A stretch of DNA of 64,000 nucleotides from Actinomycetota bacterium (GTDB lineage: Bacteria; Actinomycetota; Thermoleophilia; Solirubrobacterales; 70-9). The notes under the pieces are model-generated. The model saw only the letters and a program-made list of their open reading frames with translations. It did no database searches and had not been told where the DNA came from. The stretch is taken from positions 153,053 through 217,052 of the forward strand of contig JAFDWB010000094.1 of the NCBI GenBank assembly GCA_018268675.1. Direction: 5' to 3'. Of this stretch, positions 31,906-41,077 are shown piece by piece (the stretch's first letter is position 1; every line of letters starts with the position of its first letter). The translations under genes were made by a program, and so were the position numbers.

Positions 31906-34086
31906 ATGAGCGCACCGAGTCACAGCTTCGGCACCTATCTCGTGGGCAGCGGTTGGCTCCTCGGCATCCTGGCCGCGGCCGGGCTCGGCGGGCACTGGCT
32001 GCGGCGGCTGCTCGTCCCCGCCTACGAGGGCGCCCTCGCCCGCCTCGCCGCGCTCGTCCTCGCGCCGGCCCTGCTGGTGCTCTCGCTCGAGCTGGTCGGC
32101 AGCTTCGGCGGCCTGCGGCCGGAGTGGATGCTCGTCGGTTGCGCGGTACCCGCGGCGGTCGCGACGGGGCTCGGGCTGCGGTTCGCGCCGCGCGCCTCGG
32201 CGCGGGGGACGGAGGCGCCCCCGCCCCGACAGCGGGCGCCGCGGGTCGAACCCTGGGCGCTCGCGGTGGCCCTCGTGGTCGCCGCGGTGGCGGTCGCCCA
32301 GTGGAGCATGCCGAGCCTCCTGAACCTCGACCGCGGCATGTTCGGCGGCGACACGACCTGGTACCACCTGCCTTTCGCGATCCACTTCGCCCAGTCCGGC
32401 TCGACCTGGGGCCTCCTCTACACCGACCCGCTGAAGCTGACCGCCTGGTTCTACCCGGCGAGCTCGGAGCTCCTCGGCGCGGTCGGCATCGTGCTCTTCC
32501 ACGACGACTGGCTCTACCCGCTGCTGAACCTCGGCTGGCTGTGCCTCGGGCTGCTGGCCGGCTGGTGCCTGGGACGGCCGCGCGGCGTCGGCCCGGCCTG
32601 TACGGTCGCCGCCGCGATCGCGCTCGACTCTGGCGTCCTGATCCTCACCCAGGCGGGCGAAGCGCGCAACGACGAGATGGGGATCGCCCTGCTCCTCGCC
32701 ACCGCCGCCCTCCTCTACAACGGCTACCGCGACGGTGGGTGGGGAGCGCTGGCGTTGGCCGGGGTGGCCGGCGGGCTCGCCGCCTCGGTGAAGCTGACGA
32801 TGCTGGCGCCGGTCGGGGCGATGGCGGCGGTGGCGCTGGTCGCGATCGCGGCGCGGCGCCGGCGCGGCGGGCCGCTCGGCGCGCTCGCGCTGCTTTCGGC
32901 GGGCGCGCTCGCCGGCGGCTACTGGTACCTGCGCAACCTCGCCCACGCCGGCAACCCGGTGCCGGAGGTCCACGGGATCGGCCCGCTCGAACTCCCCTAT
33001 CCGCATCAGATGGACCTCTACCCGCGGCCGCCGCGGAGCGTCGCCGACTACCTGGGCGACGCGCACGTGCTCGGCGCCTGGTTCGTCCCCGGCCTGCACG
33101 AGGCGCTCGGCCCGCTCTGGCCGGGCGTGCTGGCGCTGGCGCTGGCGGGCGCGGTCTGGGCGGTGGTCGGCAGCCGCGAGCCGATCCTCGCCGCGATCGG
33201 CGCCGCCGCGATCCTCACCGCGGTCGTCTACCTCTTCACCCCGCTGACCGCCGCCGGCCCGCCCGGCGAACCGGCCGGCTTCTTCACCAACACGCGCTAC
33301 CTGCTGCCGGGGGTGGCGCTGGGCCTGGTGCTGCTGCCGCTCGCCGGGCCGCTCCGCCGCAACCGCGTGACCCGGGGCGCGACGCTCGCCGGCCTCGCCG
33401 CGGTCTTCGCGGTCGGCGCGGTGACCGGACCCGGCTGGGAGGCGCGCTTCCTCTGGGGTGCGGCCCTCTGCGTCGTCGCGCTCGTCCTCGCTCCGGCGCT
33501 CGCCGCGATCTTCCGGCGCGCGCCCGGGCTCGCGTCCCGGCCCCGCCTGCGCGGCGCGCTCCTCGCCGCCCTCGCCCTGGCCCTCCTCCTGCCCGCGCTG
33601 GCGCTCGGCCACGGCGCCGAGAACCGCTACCTCCGCCGCCACTACTCGCTGGCGACCCTGCGGGTGGGGGAGCCCGGCCTGCCGGTGCGGACCTTCGCCT
33701 GGGCGCACGACCAACGCGACCGCCGGATCGGCATCGCCGGCGCCGGTGAGCTCTTCTTCGACCAGGCGATCCTCGCGGGCGACGAAGACTCGAACATCGT
33801 CCGCTACGTCGGCCGGCCGCTCCCGCACGGCGGCTACCGGGTGGCGCCCTCGTGCGCGGACTTCCGCCGCCTCGTCGACCGCGGCCGCTTCGATTTCCTC
33901 GTCATCACCGAGTTCGGCGACAACGCCCCAGGCCGCCGCCGCTACCCGTTGCGCGAGTGGGTCGAAGGCGACCCGGCCCTGGAACTGATCCGGACCGAGA
34001 AGGCGTTCCCGCAGACCGCCTACACCTACCGGGTGCGCGGCCGGCTCGACCCGGGCGGCTGCCCGGGTCGAGGCCGATCCGCCTGA
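31906..34086 (+). CDS. polytopic membrane protein, GT39/GT87-like glycosyltransferase
   Basis: The protein is 726 aa with about a dozen hydrophobic helices through residue ~580, then a periplasmic domain. LDRGMFGGDTTWYHLPFAIHF resembles the first loop with acidic residues of GT-C mannosyl/arabinosyl transferases, and FTNTRYLLPGVALGL fits the late loop. It would use a lipid-linked sugar donor to modify an envelope glycan. The exact family is uncertain because the acidic motif differs from classic PMTs. Confidence 0.6.
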   Translation: MSAPSHSFGTYLVGSGWLLGILAAAGLGGHWLRRLLVPAYEGALARLAALVLAPALLVLSLELVGSFGGLRPEWMLVGCAVPAAVATGLGLRFAPRASARGTEAPPPRQRAPRVEPWALAVALVVAAVAVAQWSMPSLLNLDRGMFGGDTTWYHLPFAIHFAQSGSTWGLLYTDPLKLTAWFYPASSELLGAVGIVLFHDDWLYPLLNLGWLCLGLLAGWCLGRPRGVGPACTVAAAIALDSGVLILTQAGEARNDEMGIALLLATAALLYNGYRDGGWGALALAGVAGGLAASVKLTMLAPVGAMAAVALVAIAARRRRGGPLGALALLSAGALAGGYWYLRNLAHAGNPVPEVHGIGPLELPYPHQMDLYPRPPRSVADYLGDAHVLGAWFVPGLHEALGPLWPGVLALALAGAVWAVVGSREPILAAIGAAAILTAVVYLFTPLTAAGPPGEPAGFFTNTRYLLPGVALGLVLLPLAGPLRRNRVTRGATLAGLAAVFAVGAVTGPGWEARFLWGAALCVVALVLAPALAAIFRRAPGLASRPRLRGALLAALALALLLPALALGHGAENRYLRRHYSLATLRVGEPGLPVRTFAWAHDQRDRRIGIAGAGELFFDQAILAGDEDSNIVRYVGRPLPHGGYRVAPSCADFRRLVDRGRFDFLVITEFGDNAPGRRRYPLREWVEGDPALELIRTEKAFPQTAYTYRVRGRLDPGGCPGRGRSA

Positions 34087-34088
34087 CC

Positions 34089-35246
34089 TCAGGAGGCGAC
34101 GATGCCCTCGCCGCCGACGGCGCCGGGCACGGTCACCTGGCCGAGCGGCTGGAGGGCGCCGCCCGCTTCGGCCTTGAACTCGTCGACGACGCCTTCGGCG
34201 CCCGCCTGGACGTAGAGGAACCCCGCCGCCGCGGCCGCGTCGACGGTGCCCGGCGAGGTCGCCGTGTTGCCGAGCGGGGTCAGCGAGGCGCCGCTCGCGG
34301 CGAACGCCGAGACGCTGCCCGAGCCCGCGTTCGAGAGGTAGAACGTCGCGCCGACGTGGGCGATCCAGCAGGTCGCGGCCTGGCCGGTCGGGGCGGTGGC
34401 GAGCTGCGTGAGCGAGCCGTCGCCACCGATCGCGAACGAGGCGAGCGAGTTGGTCCCCGCCTCGGCGACGAGCAGGTTCCCGGCGGCGTCGAAGTCGACC
34501 GCGAACGGGACCGCTCCCGGCAGGCTGGTGACGACCGGGGTCTGGGCGGGCGCGCCGTTGCCGGGGACGGGGAAGACGTCGATCGCGCTGGTGTTGCCCT
34601 TGGTGGTGACGATCAGCGCCGAGCCGTCCGGGGTGAAGGCGACCTGGCCTGGGGTGTGGGTGAATTCCGGCTTCGCGTTCGGGTCGAGGCCGAGCGGCCG
34701 GTTCCATCCCGGCACCAGGTGCGGTCTGCCGCCGGCGAGCCGGAAGCCCTGGATCGAGCCGCCGCCGCGCGCGTTCAGGACGTAGAGGGAGTTGCCGTGG
34801 ACGGTGAGGCTGACCGGGAATTCACCGCCCGAGGGGACGATCGCTTCCTGGCGCAGGCGCGCGCCTTCGACGGCGAACTCGGTGATCGTGTCGCTGCCCG
34901 CGTTGACGGCGAAGAGGAGGCCCGCTTCGGAGTCGAGGGCGAGCCCACCCTGCGAGGCGAGGTGGTCGACTTTCGCCCCTTCGAGGGCGCCGCCGAGGCC
35001 GCCGGTGGGGTAGACGCCGGCCTGGGTCAGCTGCCCCTGTGGCGAGCGTTCGTAGGCGACGACCGAGTTGCCGGCGAGGTTGTCGGTCTGCACGAAGACG
35101 GCCGCTTCGTTCGCCGCGGAGGGGCCGTCGCCGCCGTGCCGGGACCCGGGGCCGTGCCCGGGGGTGGCGAAGGCGCTCGGGGCGGCGAGCGCCAGCGCGG
35201 CGAGGGCGCCTGCCGTGGCGCCGAGGATGGGTCGGGTGAGTCTCAT
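34089..35246 (-). CDS. secreted beta-propeller protein (lactonase/YncE-like)
   Basis: The protein is 385 aa. The signal peptide ends near AAPSAFA. Repeated blade motifs follow: SVVAYERSPQGQLTQAG, LLFAVNAGSDTITEFAV, SLYVLNARGGGSIQGFRL, GQVAFTPDGSALIVTT, NLLVAEAGTNSLASFAI. This is the seven-bladed cytochrome D1/6-phosphogluconolactonase fold. Many such secreted forms have no known activity. It is divergent from an ECF sigma factor. Confidence 0.85.
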   Translation of the reverse strand: MRLTRPILGATAGALAALALAAPSAFATPGHGPGSRHGGDGPSAANEAAVFVQTDNLAGNSVVAYERSPQGQLTQAGVYPTGGLGGALEGAKVDHLASQGGLALDSEAGLLFAVNAGSDTITEFAVEGARLRQEAIVPSGGEFPVSLTVHGNSLYVLNARGGGSIQGFRLAGGRPHLVPGWNRPLGLDPNAKPEFTHTPGQVAFTPDGSALIVTTKGNTSAIDVFPVPGNGAPAQTPVVTSLPGAVPFAVDFDAAGNLLVAEAGTNSLASFAIGGDGSLTQLATAPTGQAATCWIAHVGATFYLSNAGSGSVSAFAASGASLTPLGNTATSPGTVDAAAAAGFLYVQAGAEGVVDEFKAEAGGALQPLGQVTVPGAVGGEGIVAS

Positions 35247-35335
35247 CGGTCCTCCGATCGAGGTTGGGAGCGTTCACCCCTAAGCGCCCGGCCCGACCGT
35301 CGTCTTACCTCGCAAACCGCATGTTTAAGCCATCT

Positions 35336-35349
35336 GTAAGGACTCTTAC
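35336..35349. promoter_or_regulatory. short inverted repeat upstream of an ECF sigma gene
   Basis: GTAAG (35336-35340) and CTTAC (35345-35349) flank GACT in the A/T-rich divergent promoter between the beta-propeller and sigma-factor genes, 51 bases before the ATG at 35400. Possible operator; the arms are short. Confidence 0.3.
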
Positions 35350-35399
35350 GAGAAAGTGACGGCCGTCGGCGCGCGCCGCGCGTCCCTACGATCGGGTCC

Positions 35400-36014
35400 A
35401 TGCCCGAGCTTCTCGAGCGCCCCGCGCCGGCCCTCGACCCGGATTCGGCAGCGTGGCTCGCCGAACTCCGCGGACCGCGCCGCGAGGCTGCTGTCGCCCG
35501 CCTCCACGCGCGCCTGCTGCGGGTCGCCGCGGCCGAGGTGGCCCGCCGTCGCGGCGCCCTCCCGTTCGCCGGCCCGGAGCTCGACGACGCCGTCAACCAG
35601 GCTGCCGACGACGCCACCCTCGCCGTCCTCGCCAAGCTCGGCGACTTCCGCGGCGAGGCCCGCTTCACCACCTGGGCCGCCCGCTTCGCGACCCTCGAGG
35701 TCGCCCACAAGATCGCCCGCCATCTCTGGCGCGGCGCCCGCGTCGAGCTCGACCTCGACGCCTGGGAGCGCCTCCCTGACCGCCGGGCCGGCGGCCCGAG
35801 CCGCGAGGCCGAGGCCCACGAGCTCCTCGACCGCCTGCGCCGCGCCGTCGCCGGCGACCTGACCGAGCGCCAGCGCCGCGTCTTCTGCGCCCTCGTCCTC
35901 GACGAGGTCTCGCCCGACACGCTGGCGCTGGAGCTCGAAACGAACCCCAACGCGCTCTACAAGACCCTGTTCGACGCGCGGCGGAAGCTGCGCGAGGCGG
36001 TAGGGGACGGGTGA
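35400..36014 (+). CDS. ECF-type RNA polymerase sigma factor
   Basis: The protein is 204 aa from ATG 35400. Region 2: LDDAVNQAADDATLAVLAKLGDF and the core-binding RFTTWAARFATLEVAHKIARH; region 4: LTERQRRVFCALVLDEVSPDTLALELETN with the recognition helix NALYKTLFDARRKLR. No anti-sigma gene is adjacent. A hairpin locus begins eleven bases after the stop. Confidence 0.88.
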   Translation: MPELLERPAPALDPDSAAWLAELRGPRREAAVARLHARLLRVAAAEVARRRGALPFAGPELDDAVNQAADDATLAVLAKLGDFRGEARFTTWAARFATLEVAHKIARHLWRGARVELDLDAWERLPDRRAGGPSREAEAHELLDRLRRAVAGDLTERQRRVFCALVLDEVSPDTLALELETNPNALYKTLFDARRKLREAVGDG

Positions 36015-36024
36015 GGCAGCGGAG

Positions 36025-36065
36025 CGTCTGCATCTACCGTCGCCTGGCGAGGGTAGATGCAGACG
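36025..36065. repeat. companion hairpin, 14-bp perfect stem
   Basis: CGTCTGCATCTACC (36025-36038) pairs perfectly with GGTAGATGCAGACG (36052-36065); loop of 13 bases. It begins 11 bases after the sigma-factor stop. It has no T-run. A weaker stem GTCACG/CGTGAC (36121-36144) lies further along. Confidence 0.8.
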
Positions 36066-36187
36066 GCAAGGTGTGCGAGGGCCGTCAGGTGAGGAGGGGA
36101 TGTGTGCGGCGCGGGCCGAGGTCACGGAACGCGCGAGACGTGACGCTTCTGCGCGAGGCGTGCGGGAGAGTCCAAGACGACACACCC

Positions 36188-36251
36188 CCTGAGCGCCGCT
36201 CAGGTTGATGGGCCGAAAACCCGCCTATATGGAGGGTTTTCGGCCCATCAA
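36188..36251. repeat. family B hairpin, copy B1, with adjacent small stem
   Basis: TTGATGGGCCGAAAACCC (36205-36222) pairs perfectly with GGGTTTTCGGCCCATCAA (36234-36251); the 11-base loop is gcctatatgga. A 7-bp stem CCTGAGC/GCTCAGG (36188-36204) abuts it on the left. The remaining 257 bases to the exonuclease gene hold only short GC-rich repeats (two copies of ggcgcgcagggga) and no gene. Confidence 0.85.
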
Positions 36252-36508
36252 CATCGGGGTGCGACGGAGGACGCACGGGAGGCGCGCAGGGGATCACGGA
36301 AGGCGCGCAGGGGACCGACGGGAGGCGTCGATGGCGCGCCTCCCGCCGCCGCCGACCGTCTCGTTCGGGCCCTCGACGGGCGGTGGGTCGACCTCACCCG
36401 AAGGGTTCGACCACCGCGCGGCCGGAAGCGCCGGCCGCCCCGGGCGACAGCTCAGCCTTCCGAGGCCCGTGCGACAGGCCGGCCCGGGCGCCGCCTCGGA
36501 CCCCGTCC

Positions 36509-37375
36509 CTACTCCCGCGACTGAGGGAGCTTCACGGCCCCGGGCTTTGTCATCGGCGCCGATGGCGGCGGGACGACGGGGCCGAGGTCGCCGTCCGGGG
36601 CCCGGTCGAGGTCGACGATCACCGGGGCGTGGTCGCTCGGGCCTTTGCCTTTGCGCGCCTTGCGGTCGACCCAGGCGGCCTCGACGCGGGACGCGACCGG
36701 GGCGCCGGCGAGGATCAGGTCGATCCGCATGCCGAGGTCGCGGTGGAACATCCCGGCGCGGTAGTCCCAGTAGCTGAAGACGCGCTGCTCGGGCCAGCGG
36801 TCGCGGACGACGTCGCGGAGGCCGACCGACTCGAGGTCGGCGAGGGCGGCGCGCTCGGGCGCGGTGACGTGGGTGTGGCCCTCGTAGGCGGCGGGGTCGA
36901 AGACGTCGGCGTCGGTCGGGGCGATGTTCATGTCGCCGCAGACGAGCACCGCGTCGGGGCCGGCGGCGACCTCGGCGCGGAGCGCCGCGAGCCACTCGAG
37001 CTTGTAGCGGTAGTGGTCGGAGTCCGGTTCGCGGCCGTTCGGCACGTAGACCGAGTGGACGCGGACGCCGTCGCAGGTCGCGGCGACGGCGCGCGCCTCC
37101 GGCTCCGGGAACCCTGGACCGTCCGGCAGGCCGCGCTCGACCTCCTCGAGCCCCACCCGGGAGAGGATCGCGACCCCGTTCCAGGCCCCTTCGCCGTGCG
37201 CCGCCCAGGCGTAGCCCCGCTCCCGCAGGTCGTCGCCGAGCAGATCCGCGAAGGCCCTGTCGGCCAGCTTCGTCTCCTGCAGGCAGACGACGTCGGGCGC
37301 GCGTTCGTCCAGCCAGAGCAGGAGCCGCGCCACCCGCTGCTTGACCGAGTTGACGTTCCAGGTGGCGACCCGCAC
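36509..37375 (-). CDS. xth: exodeoxyribonuclease III (AP endonuclease family)
   Basis: The protein is 288 aa from GTG 37375, since the fold starts at once (RVATWNVNSVKQR). Motifs: CLQETKLAD (metal Glu), SVYVPNGREPDSDHYRYKLEWL, VCGDMNIAPTDADVFDP (Asp/Asn pair) and the C-terminal GPSDHAPVIVDL (His). It cuts abasic sites and degrades 3' ends in base-excision repair. A short proline-rich tail follows the fold. It lies 11 bases downstream of, and on the same strand as, the aldehyde dehydrogenase gene. Confidence 0.93.
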   Translation of the reverse strand: MRVATWNVNSVKQRVARLLLWLDERAPDVVCLQETKLADRAFADLLGDDLRERGYAWAAHGEGAWNGVAILSRVGLEEVERGLPDGPGFPEPEARAVAATCDGVRVHSVYVPNGREPDSDHYRYKLEWLAALRAEVAAGPDAVLVCGDMNIAPTDADVFDPAAYEGHTHVTAPERAALADLESVGLRDVVRDRWPEQRVFSYWDYRAGMFHRDLGMRIDLILAGAPVASRVEAAWVDRKARKGKGPSDHAPVIVDLDRAPDGDLGPVVPPPSAPMTKPGAVKLPQSRE

Positions 37376-37386
37376 CCGGCGCCCGC

Positions 37387-38787
37387 CTAGCCGTCCGTGA
37401 GCACGACGGCCTGCATGTTGAGGAAGGCCCGCATCCCCATCTCCCCGCCCAGCTCGCGGCCGACGCCACTGCGCTTGACCCCGCCGAAGGGGATGCGCGG
37501 GTCCGACGCGGTCATCGAGTTGACGAACACCATCCCCGACTCGATGTCGGCGCTGAGCGCCTCGGCGCGGTCGAGGTCGGTGGTCCAGAGGCTGCACCCG
37601 AGGCCGAACTGCGAGTCGTTGGCGGCGGCGATCGCGGCCGCCTCGTCGGCGACGCGGGCGATCGCTGCGACCGGGCCGAAGGTCTCTTCGCGCAGCACCG
37701 GCGCCGCCGAGTCCGCCGCGGCGCTGATCACGGTCGGCTCATACCAGGCGCCCGGCTCGGCCGGGATCGAGCCGCCGGTGAGGACGCGCGCCCCCGCGGC
37801 GACGGAGGCGTCGACGATCCCGGCCAGCTCGTCGCGCAGGTCTTCGCGGGCCATCGGGCCGAGCTGGGTCTCGGGGTCGAGGGGCGCTCCGCGGCGGAGC
37901 TGCGACGCCGCCGCGGCGAAGCGCTCCTCGAACTCGTCGGCGACCGACTCGACGACGACGAAGCGCTTCGAGGCGATGCAGGTCTGGCCGGTGTTTTGGA
38001 AGCGCGCCGTGACCGCGACCTCCACCGCCCGCTCGAGGTCGGCGTCACCGAGCACGATGAAGGGGTCCGAGCCGCCCAGCTCGAGCACCACCGGCTTGAT
38101 CGCCCGCCCGGCCGCTTCGCCGACGGCGACCCCGGCGGCGTCGGAGCCGGTCAGGGTCACCCCGGCGATCCGCCGGTCGGCGATCAGCTCGCTCGCCCGC
38201 CGGCCGGAGACGACGATCGTCTTGAAGATCCCCGGCTCGGCGCCGGCGCGCTCGAAGATCCGCTCCAGCCAGAGGCCCGACCCGGTCACGTTGGAGGCGT
38301 GCTTGAGCACGAAGGTGTTGCCGGCGGAGACGATCGGCGCCGCCGCCCGCAGGGCCTGCCAGAGCGGGTAGTTCCAGGGCATGATCGCCAGCACCACCCC
38401 GAGCGGGCGCTTGTGCACGGCGACCCGGCGGCCGTCGCCGGTCTCGATCGGTTCCGGGGCAAGGTAGTCCTCGCCGTGCGCGGCGTAGTACTCGCAGGTC
38501 GTCGCGCACTTCTCGACTTCGGCCCGCGCCTCGGTCAGCGGCTTGCCCATCTCGCGGCTGACCGTGTGGGTCAGCTCCTCGCTCGCCGCCCGCAGCTCGC
38601 GCGCGACGCCGTTCATCAGGTCGGCGCGCCGCGCCCAGGGCGCCCGCCGCCAGCCCTCGAAGGCGACGTGGGCGAGGTCGAGCGCCGCCTCGACCTGGGC
38701 GTCGGAGAAGATCTCGTAGGTCTCGACGACCTCGCCGTTGGCGGGATCGATCGACTCCACGGTGGCGGGGCCTGCGGTTGCGCTCAT
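37387..38787 (-). CDS. NAD(P)-dependent succinate-semialdehyde dehydrogenase-like ALDH
   Basis: The protein is 466 aa from ATG 38787. Aldehyde dehydrogenase features are complete: IMPWNYPLWQALR, the Glu in VVLELGGSDPFIV, the nucleophile Cys in FQNTGQTCIASKRF, and EETFGPVAAI. FGGVKRSGVGRELGGEMGMRAF and the overall length (~455-465) match the GabD1-type succinate-semialdehyde dehydrogenases of actinobacteria. Substrate assignment is by similarity only. A broader aldehyde range is possible. Confidence 0.9.
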   Translation of the reverse strand: MSATAGPATVESIDPANGEVVETYEIFSDAQVEAALDLAHVAFEGWRRAPWARRADLMNGVARELRAASEELTHTVSREMGKPLTEARAEVEKCATTCEYYAAHGEDYLAPEPIETGDGRRVAVHKRPLGVVLAIMPWNYPLWQALRAAAPIVSAGNTFVLKHASNVTGSGLWLERIFERAGAEPGIFKTIVVSGRRASELIADRRIAGVTLTGSDAAGVAVGEAAGRAIKPVVLELGGSDPFIVLGDADLERAVEVAVTARFQNTGQTCIASKRFVVVESVADEFEERFAAAASQLRRGAPLDPETQLGPMAREDLRDELAGIVDASVAAGARVLTGGSIPAEPGAWYEPTVISAAADSAAPVLREETFGPVAAIARVADEAAAIAAANDSQFGLGCSLWTTDLDRAEALSADIESGMVFVNSMTASDPRIPFGGVKRSGVGRELGGEMGMRAFLNMQAVVLTDG

Positions 38788-38892
38788 CTGGTTCCTCTTC
38801 CGGTCGTCGTCTTCGCTGTCCGGCCGCCCCCGCGCGGCCGCCACCCACTTTATTGGCCGCGCGTCGCGGGCAGGCCGCGGCGCCGCCCCGCC

Positions 38893-40017
38893 TCAGATCG
38901 GGTAGCGGAGGATCGCCGCGCCGGAGGCGCCGGTCGGCACGTCGGCGGCGCGCACCGCCAGCACCCGTCCGTCGGTGAGGAGCGTGCGGCGGGCGATCTC
39001 GTCGAGCACGCCGTAGTCGCCGGGCCGCCCGTCGCCGTCGAGGGTGACGGCGCCCGTCTCCTCGTCGACGCTCCCGGGCAGGTCGGCGTCGATGTCGACG
39101 AAGAGCGTCTCCACGGCGCCGTAGGTGGCGGCGCGACCGAGGTCGTTGATCTCGACCGCGGCGCGGCCCGCCGCCGCGCGCTCCTCGAAGAGCGCGCCCA
39201 GGTCGCGCAGCTCGGCCGCGTAGATGCGGTCGAGGACGGGGCGCGCCGCTGCGCCGAGCTCGGCGTCGCTCACGCCCTCCGGGCTCCCCTCGATCGTCTC
39301 CGCGGCCAGATGGGGGTAGGTGTTGACGGAGCGGAAGATCGCGTCGATCGGCTGGGCGGCGGCGAGGATCAACGGCACGTCCTGGGCGGCGAGGGCCGGC
39401 CGCAGCGCCCGGTCGACGGCGCGCGCGTAGCTCCGCACCAGGGTCTTGCGACCCTCGGTCCCCTGCAGGCGGCGGGCCGGGGAGCGGTCGGTGATCGAGG
39501 CCTTGCCGGCCGCGTCGGCGGCGGAGGCGGGCAGGTCGGGGACCGCGACGGCGAAGGTCGGCAGGTCCGGCGTCACCTCGAGCAGGCGGACCGAACCCTC
39601 GGCGAGCGCCAGCACGAACGCGGTCTGCGGGAAGGTCAGCGCCCGCAGCAGCGGCTTCAGGTAGAAGCGGTCGGCGACCTGGACCGCCTCGGTGAGCTGG
39701 TTCGGGAGCCGGAACGCGCGCAGCCCGTCGGCGGCGACGAAGACGGCGAGGCTATGGGACTGGACCGCCCAGAACGCCTCGTCTTCGTGGAGGTCGTCGA
39801 GCTCCTCTTCGACCGCCTCCCGTGCCGCCGTCGCGACCCCGGCCTCGCGCAGCCCCTCCGCCGCCTGCCGCGCCAGGTTCTTGAAGGCGATCCGCGCGCC
39901 CGCCGCCTCGGTGGTGATCGGCGACGTCGGCAGGTAGATCGACACCAGCCCCTCGCCCCGCCGCGCCAGCAGGCGTTCCACCTCACCGCGCCGCGGGATG
40001 TCGGTGTGGAGGCTCAT
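38893..40017 (-). CDS. baeRF-family protein (archaeo-eukaryotic release factor-like)
   Basis: The protein is 374 aa from ATG 40017. VSIYLPTSPITTEAAGARIAFKNLARQA, AVFVAADGLRAFRLPN, FVLALAEGSVRLLEV and the late IYAAELRDLGALFEERAAAGRA with DLGRAATYGAVETLFVD match the bacterial release-factor-like group (baeRF10/11). These are predicted ribosome-associated or RNA-handling proteins of unknown role. The catalytic GGQ of true release factors is not seen. Confidence 0.75.
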   Translation of the reverse strand: MSLHTDIPRRGEVERLLARRGEGLVSIYLPTSPITTEAAGARIAFKNLARQAAEGLREAGVATAAREAVEEELDDLHEDEAFWAVQSHSLAVFVAADGLRAFRLPNQLTEAVQVADRFYLKPLLRALTFPQTAFVLALAEGSVRLLEVTPDLPTFAVAVPDLPASAADAAGKASITDRSPARRLQGTEGRKTLVRSYARAVDRALRPALAAQDVPLILAAAQPIDAIFRSVNTYPHLAAETIEGSPEGVSDAELGAAARPVLDRIYAAELRDLGALFEERAAAGRAAVEINDLGRAATYGAVETLFVDIDADLPGSVDEETGAVTLDGDGRPGDYGVLDEIARRTLLTDGRVLAVRAADVPTGASGAAILRYPI

Positions 40018-40083
40018 CGGTCCTCTGTCGATGTTAGACCCCGGCATGATGGGTCCCACGCAAGCGAACCCGAAGGAGGGACG

Positions 40084-40647
40084 ATGGCGAAGCTTCTCTA
40101 CTCGGCGACCTGCTCGCTCGACGGCTTCATCGCCGGACCCGGCGGCGACATGCAATGGCTGAACCGGCTCGAGGGCGGCAACGCGGCGGCCGACGAGCTG
40201 GTCCCGCGGATCGGTGCGCTGCTGGTCGGCGCCAACACCCACGGCGGCGACGACCCCAACCGCGGCACCGATGCCGAAGGCGCCTTCGCCGGCCAGTGGC
40301 ACGGGCCCGAGTTCGTCGTCACCCACCACCCCGGCACCGACCGCCCGCCGCACCTCTTCTACCTCGACGACCTGCCCCGGGCGATCGCCGCGGCGCGGGA
40401 GGCGGCCGGGGAGCGCTACGTGAACGTGCTCGGCGCCGACGTCGCCCGCCAGTGCATCGAGCTCGGCGAGCTGGACGAGATCCTGATGCTGGTCGCGCCG
40501 GTCCTGCTCGGCGACGGCGTCCCGATGTTCAGGCGCTCGGGCGGCGCCGAGGTGCGGCTCGAGCCGCTCTCGGCGACGGTGGAACCGAGCGCGACGAACC
40601 TCTGGTTCGGCCTCAATCGGCCGGCGGGGGCGCCTGCTTCCGAGTGA
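40084..40647 (+). CDS. dihydrofolate reductase / RibD C-terminal family protein
   Basis: The protein is 187 aa from ATG 40084, with ribosome site AAGGAGGG. Start LLYSATCSLDGFIAGPGGDMQWL, then LLVGANTHGG, VNVLGADVARQCIELGELDEI and LVAPVLLGDGVPMF are typical of the RibD_C reductases often labelled dihydrofolate reductase family. The true substrate is unknown, and it is unlikely to be the housekeeping folate enzyme. The 3' end overlaps a convergent hypothetical gene by 35 bases. Confidence 0.88.
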   Translation: MAKLLYSATCSLDGFIAGPGGDMQWLNRLEGGNAAADELVPRIGALLVGANTHGGDDPNRGTDAEGAFAGQWHGPEFVVTHHPGTDRPPHLFYLDDLPRAIAAAREAAGERYVNVLGADVARQCIELGELDEILMLVAPVLLGDGVPMFRRSGGAEVRLEPLSATVEPSATNLWFGLNRPAGAPASE

Positions 40648-41068
40648 AGAGCTTCCTGAGGGCGCTGCGCCGGCGCCAGCCGACCCGCGAGCGGGCGTCT
40701 TGCTTCACCCACCCGGTGTCGGCGGGGTCGAACGGGAAGGTCGGTTCCCACCGTTCGAGGTCGACCACGCCGATGTTGCTCCACTGCCCTGAGGCGCCGT
40801 CGAAGGAGAGCTCGACGACCGCGACCTTGGCCGCCATCAGCTCGCGGGTGAAGGCCTCGTTGTATATCTCGCGCAGGTGCTCCGGCCACCCTTCGTCCAG
40901 CTGGCGCCACCAGCGCTTGTGGAAATCGGTCGTCAGGCCGTTGTGGTCGGCCCCGTCGGCGATCGTGACGACGGGGAACATTTCGTGCCGGGTCCGGGCG
41001 ATCTCGATCGCCTCGGTCGAGTCCTCGCGCCCCATCTGGGCCGCTTCCGCGTCGGACGGATGTGCCAC
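40613..41068 (-). CDS. hypothetical protein
   Basis: The protein is 151 aa. It is soluble, Trp-rich in the middle (FHKRWWRQLDEGWPEHLREIYNE) and has a basic tail (SRVGWRRRSALRKLFTRKQ). The family is not recognised. It lies downstream of copA on the same strand, 9 bases away, so it may be the last gene of the copper operon, although nothing in it suggests metal binding. Its 3' end overlaps the reductase gene. Confidence 0.6.
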   Translation of the reverse strand: MAHPSDAEAAQMGREDSTEAIEIARTRHEMFPVVTIADGADHNGLTTDFHKRWWRQLDEGWPEHLREIYNEAFTRELMAAKVAVVELSFDGASGQWSNIGVVDLERWEPTFPFDPADTGWVKQDARSRVGWRRRSALRKLFTRKQAPPPAD

Positions 41069-41077
41069 GGGTCGAGC

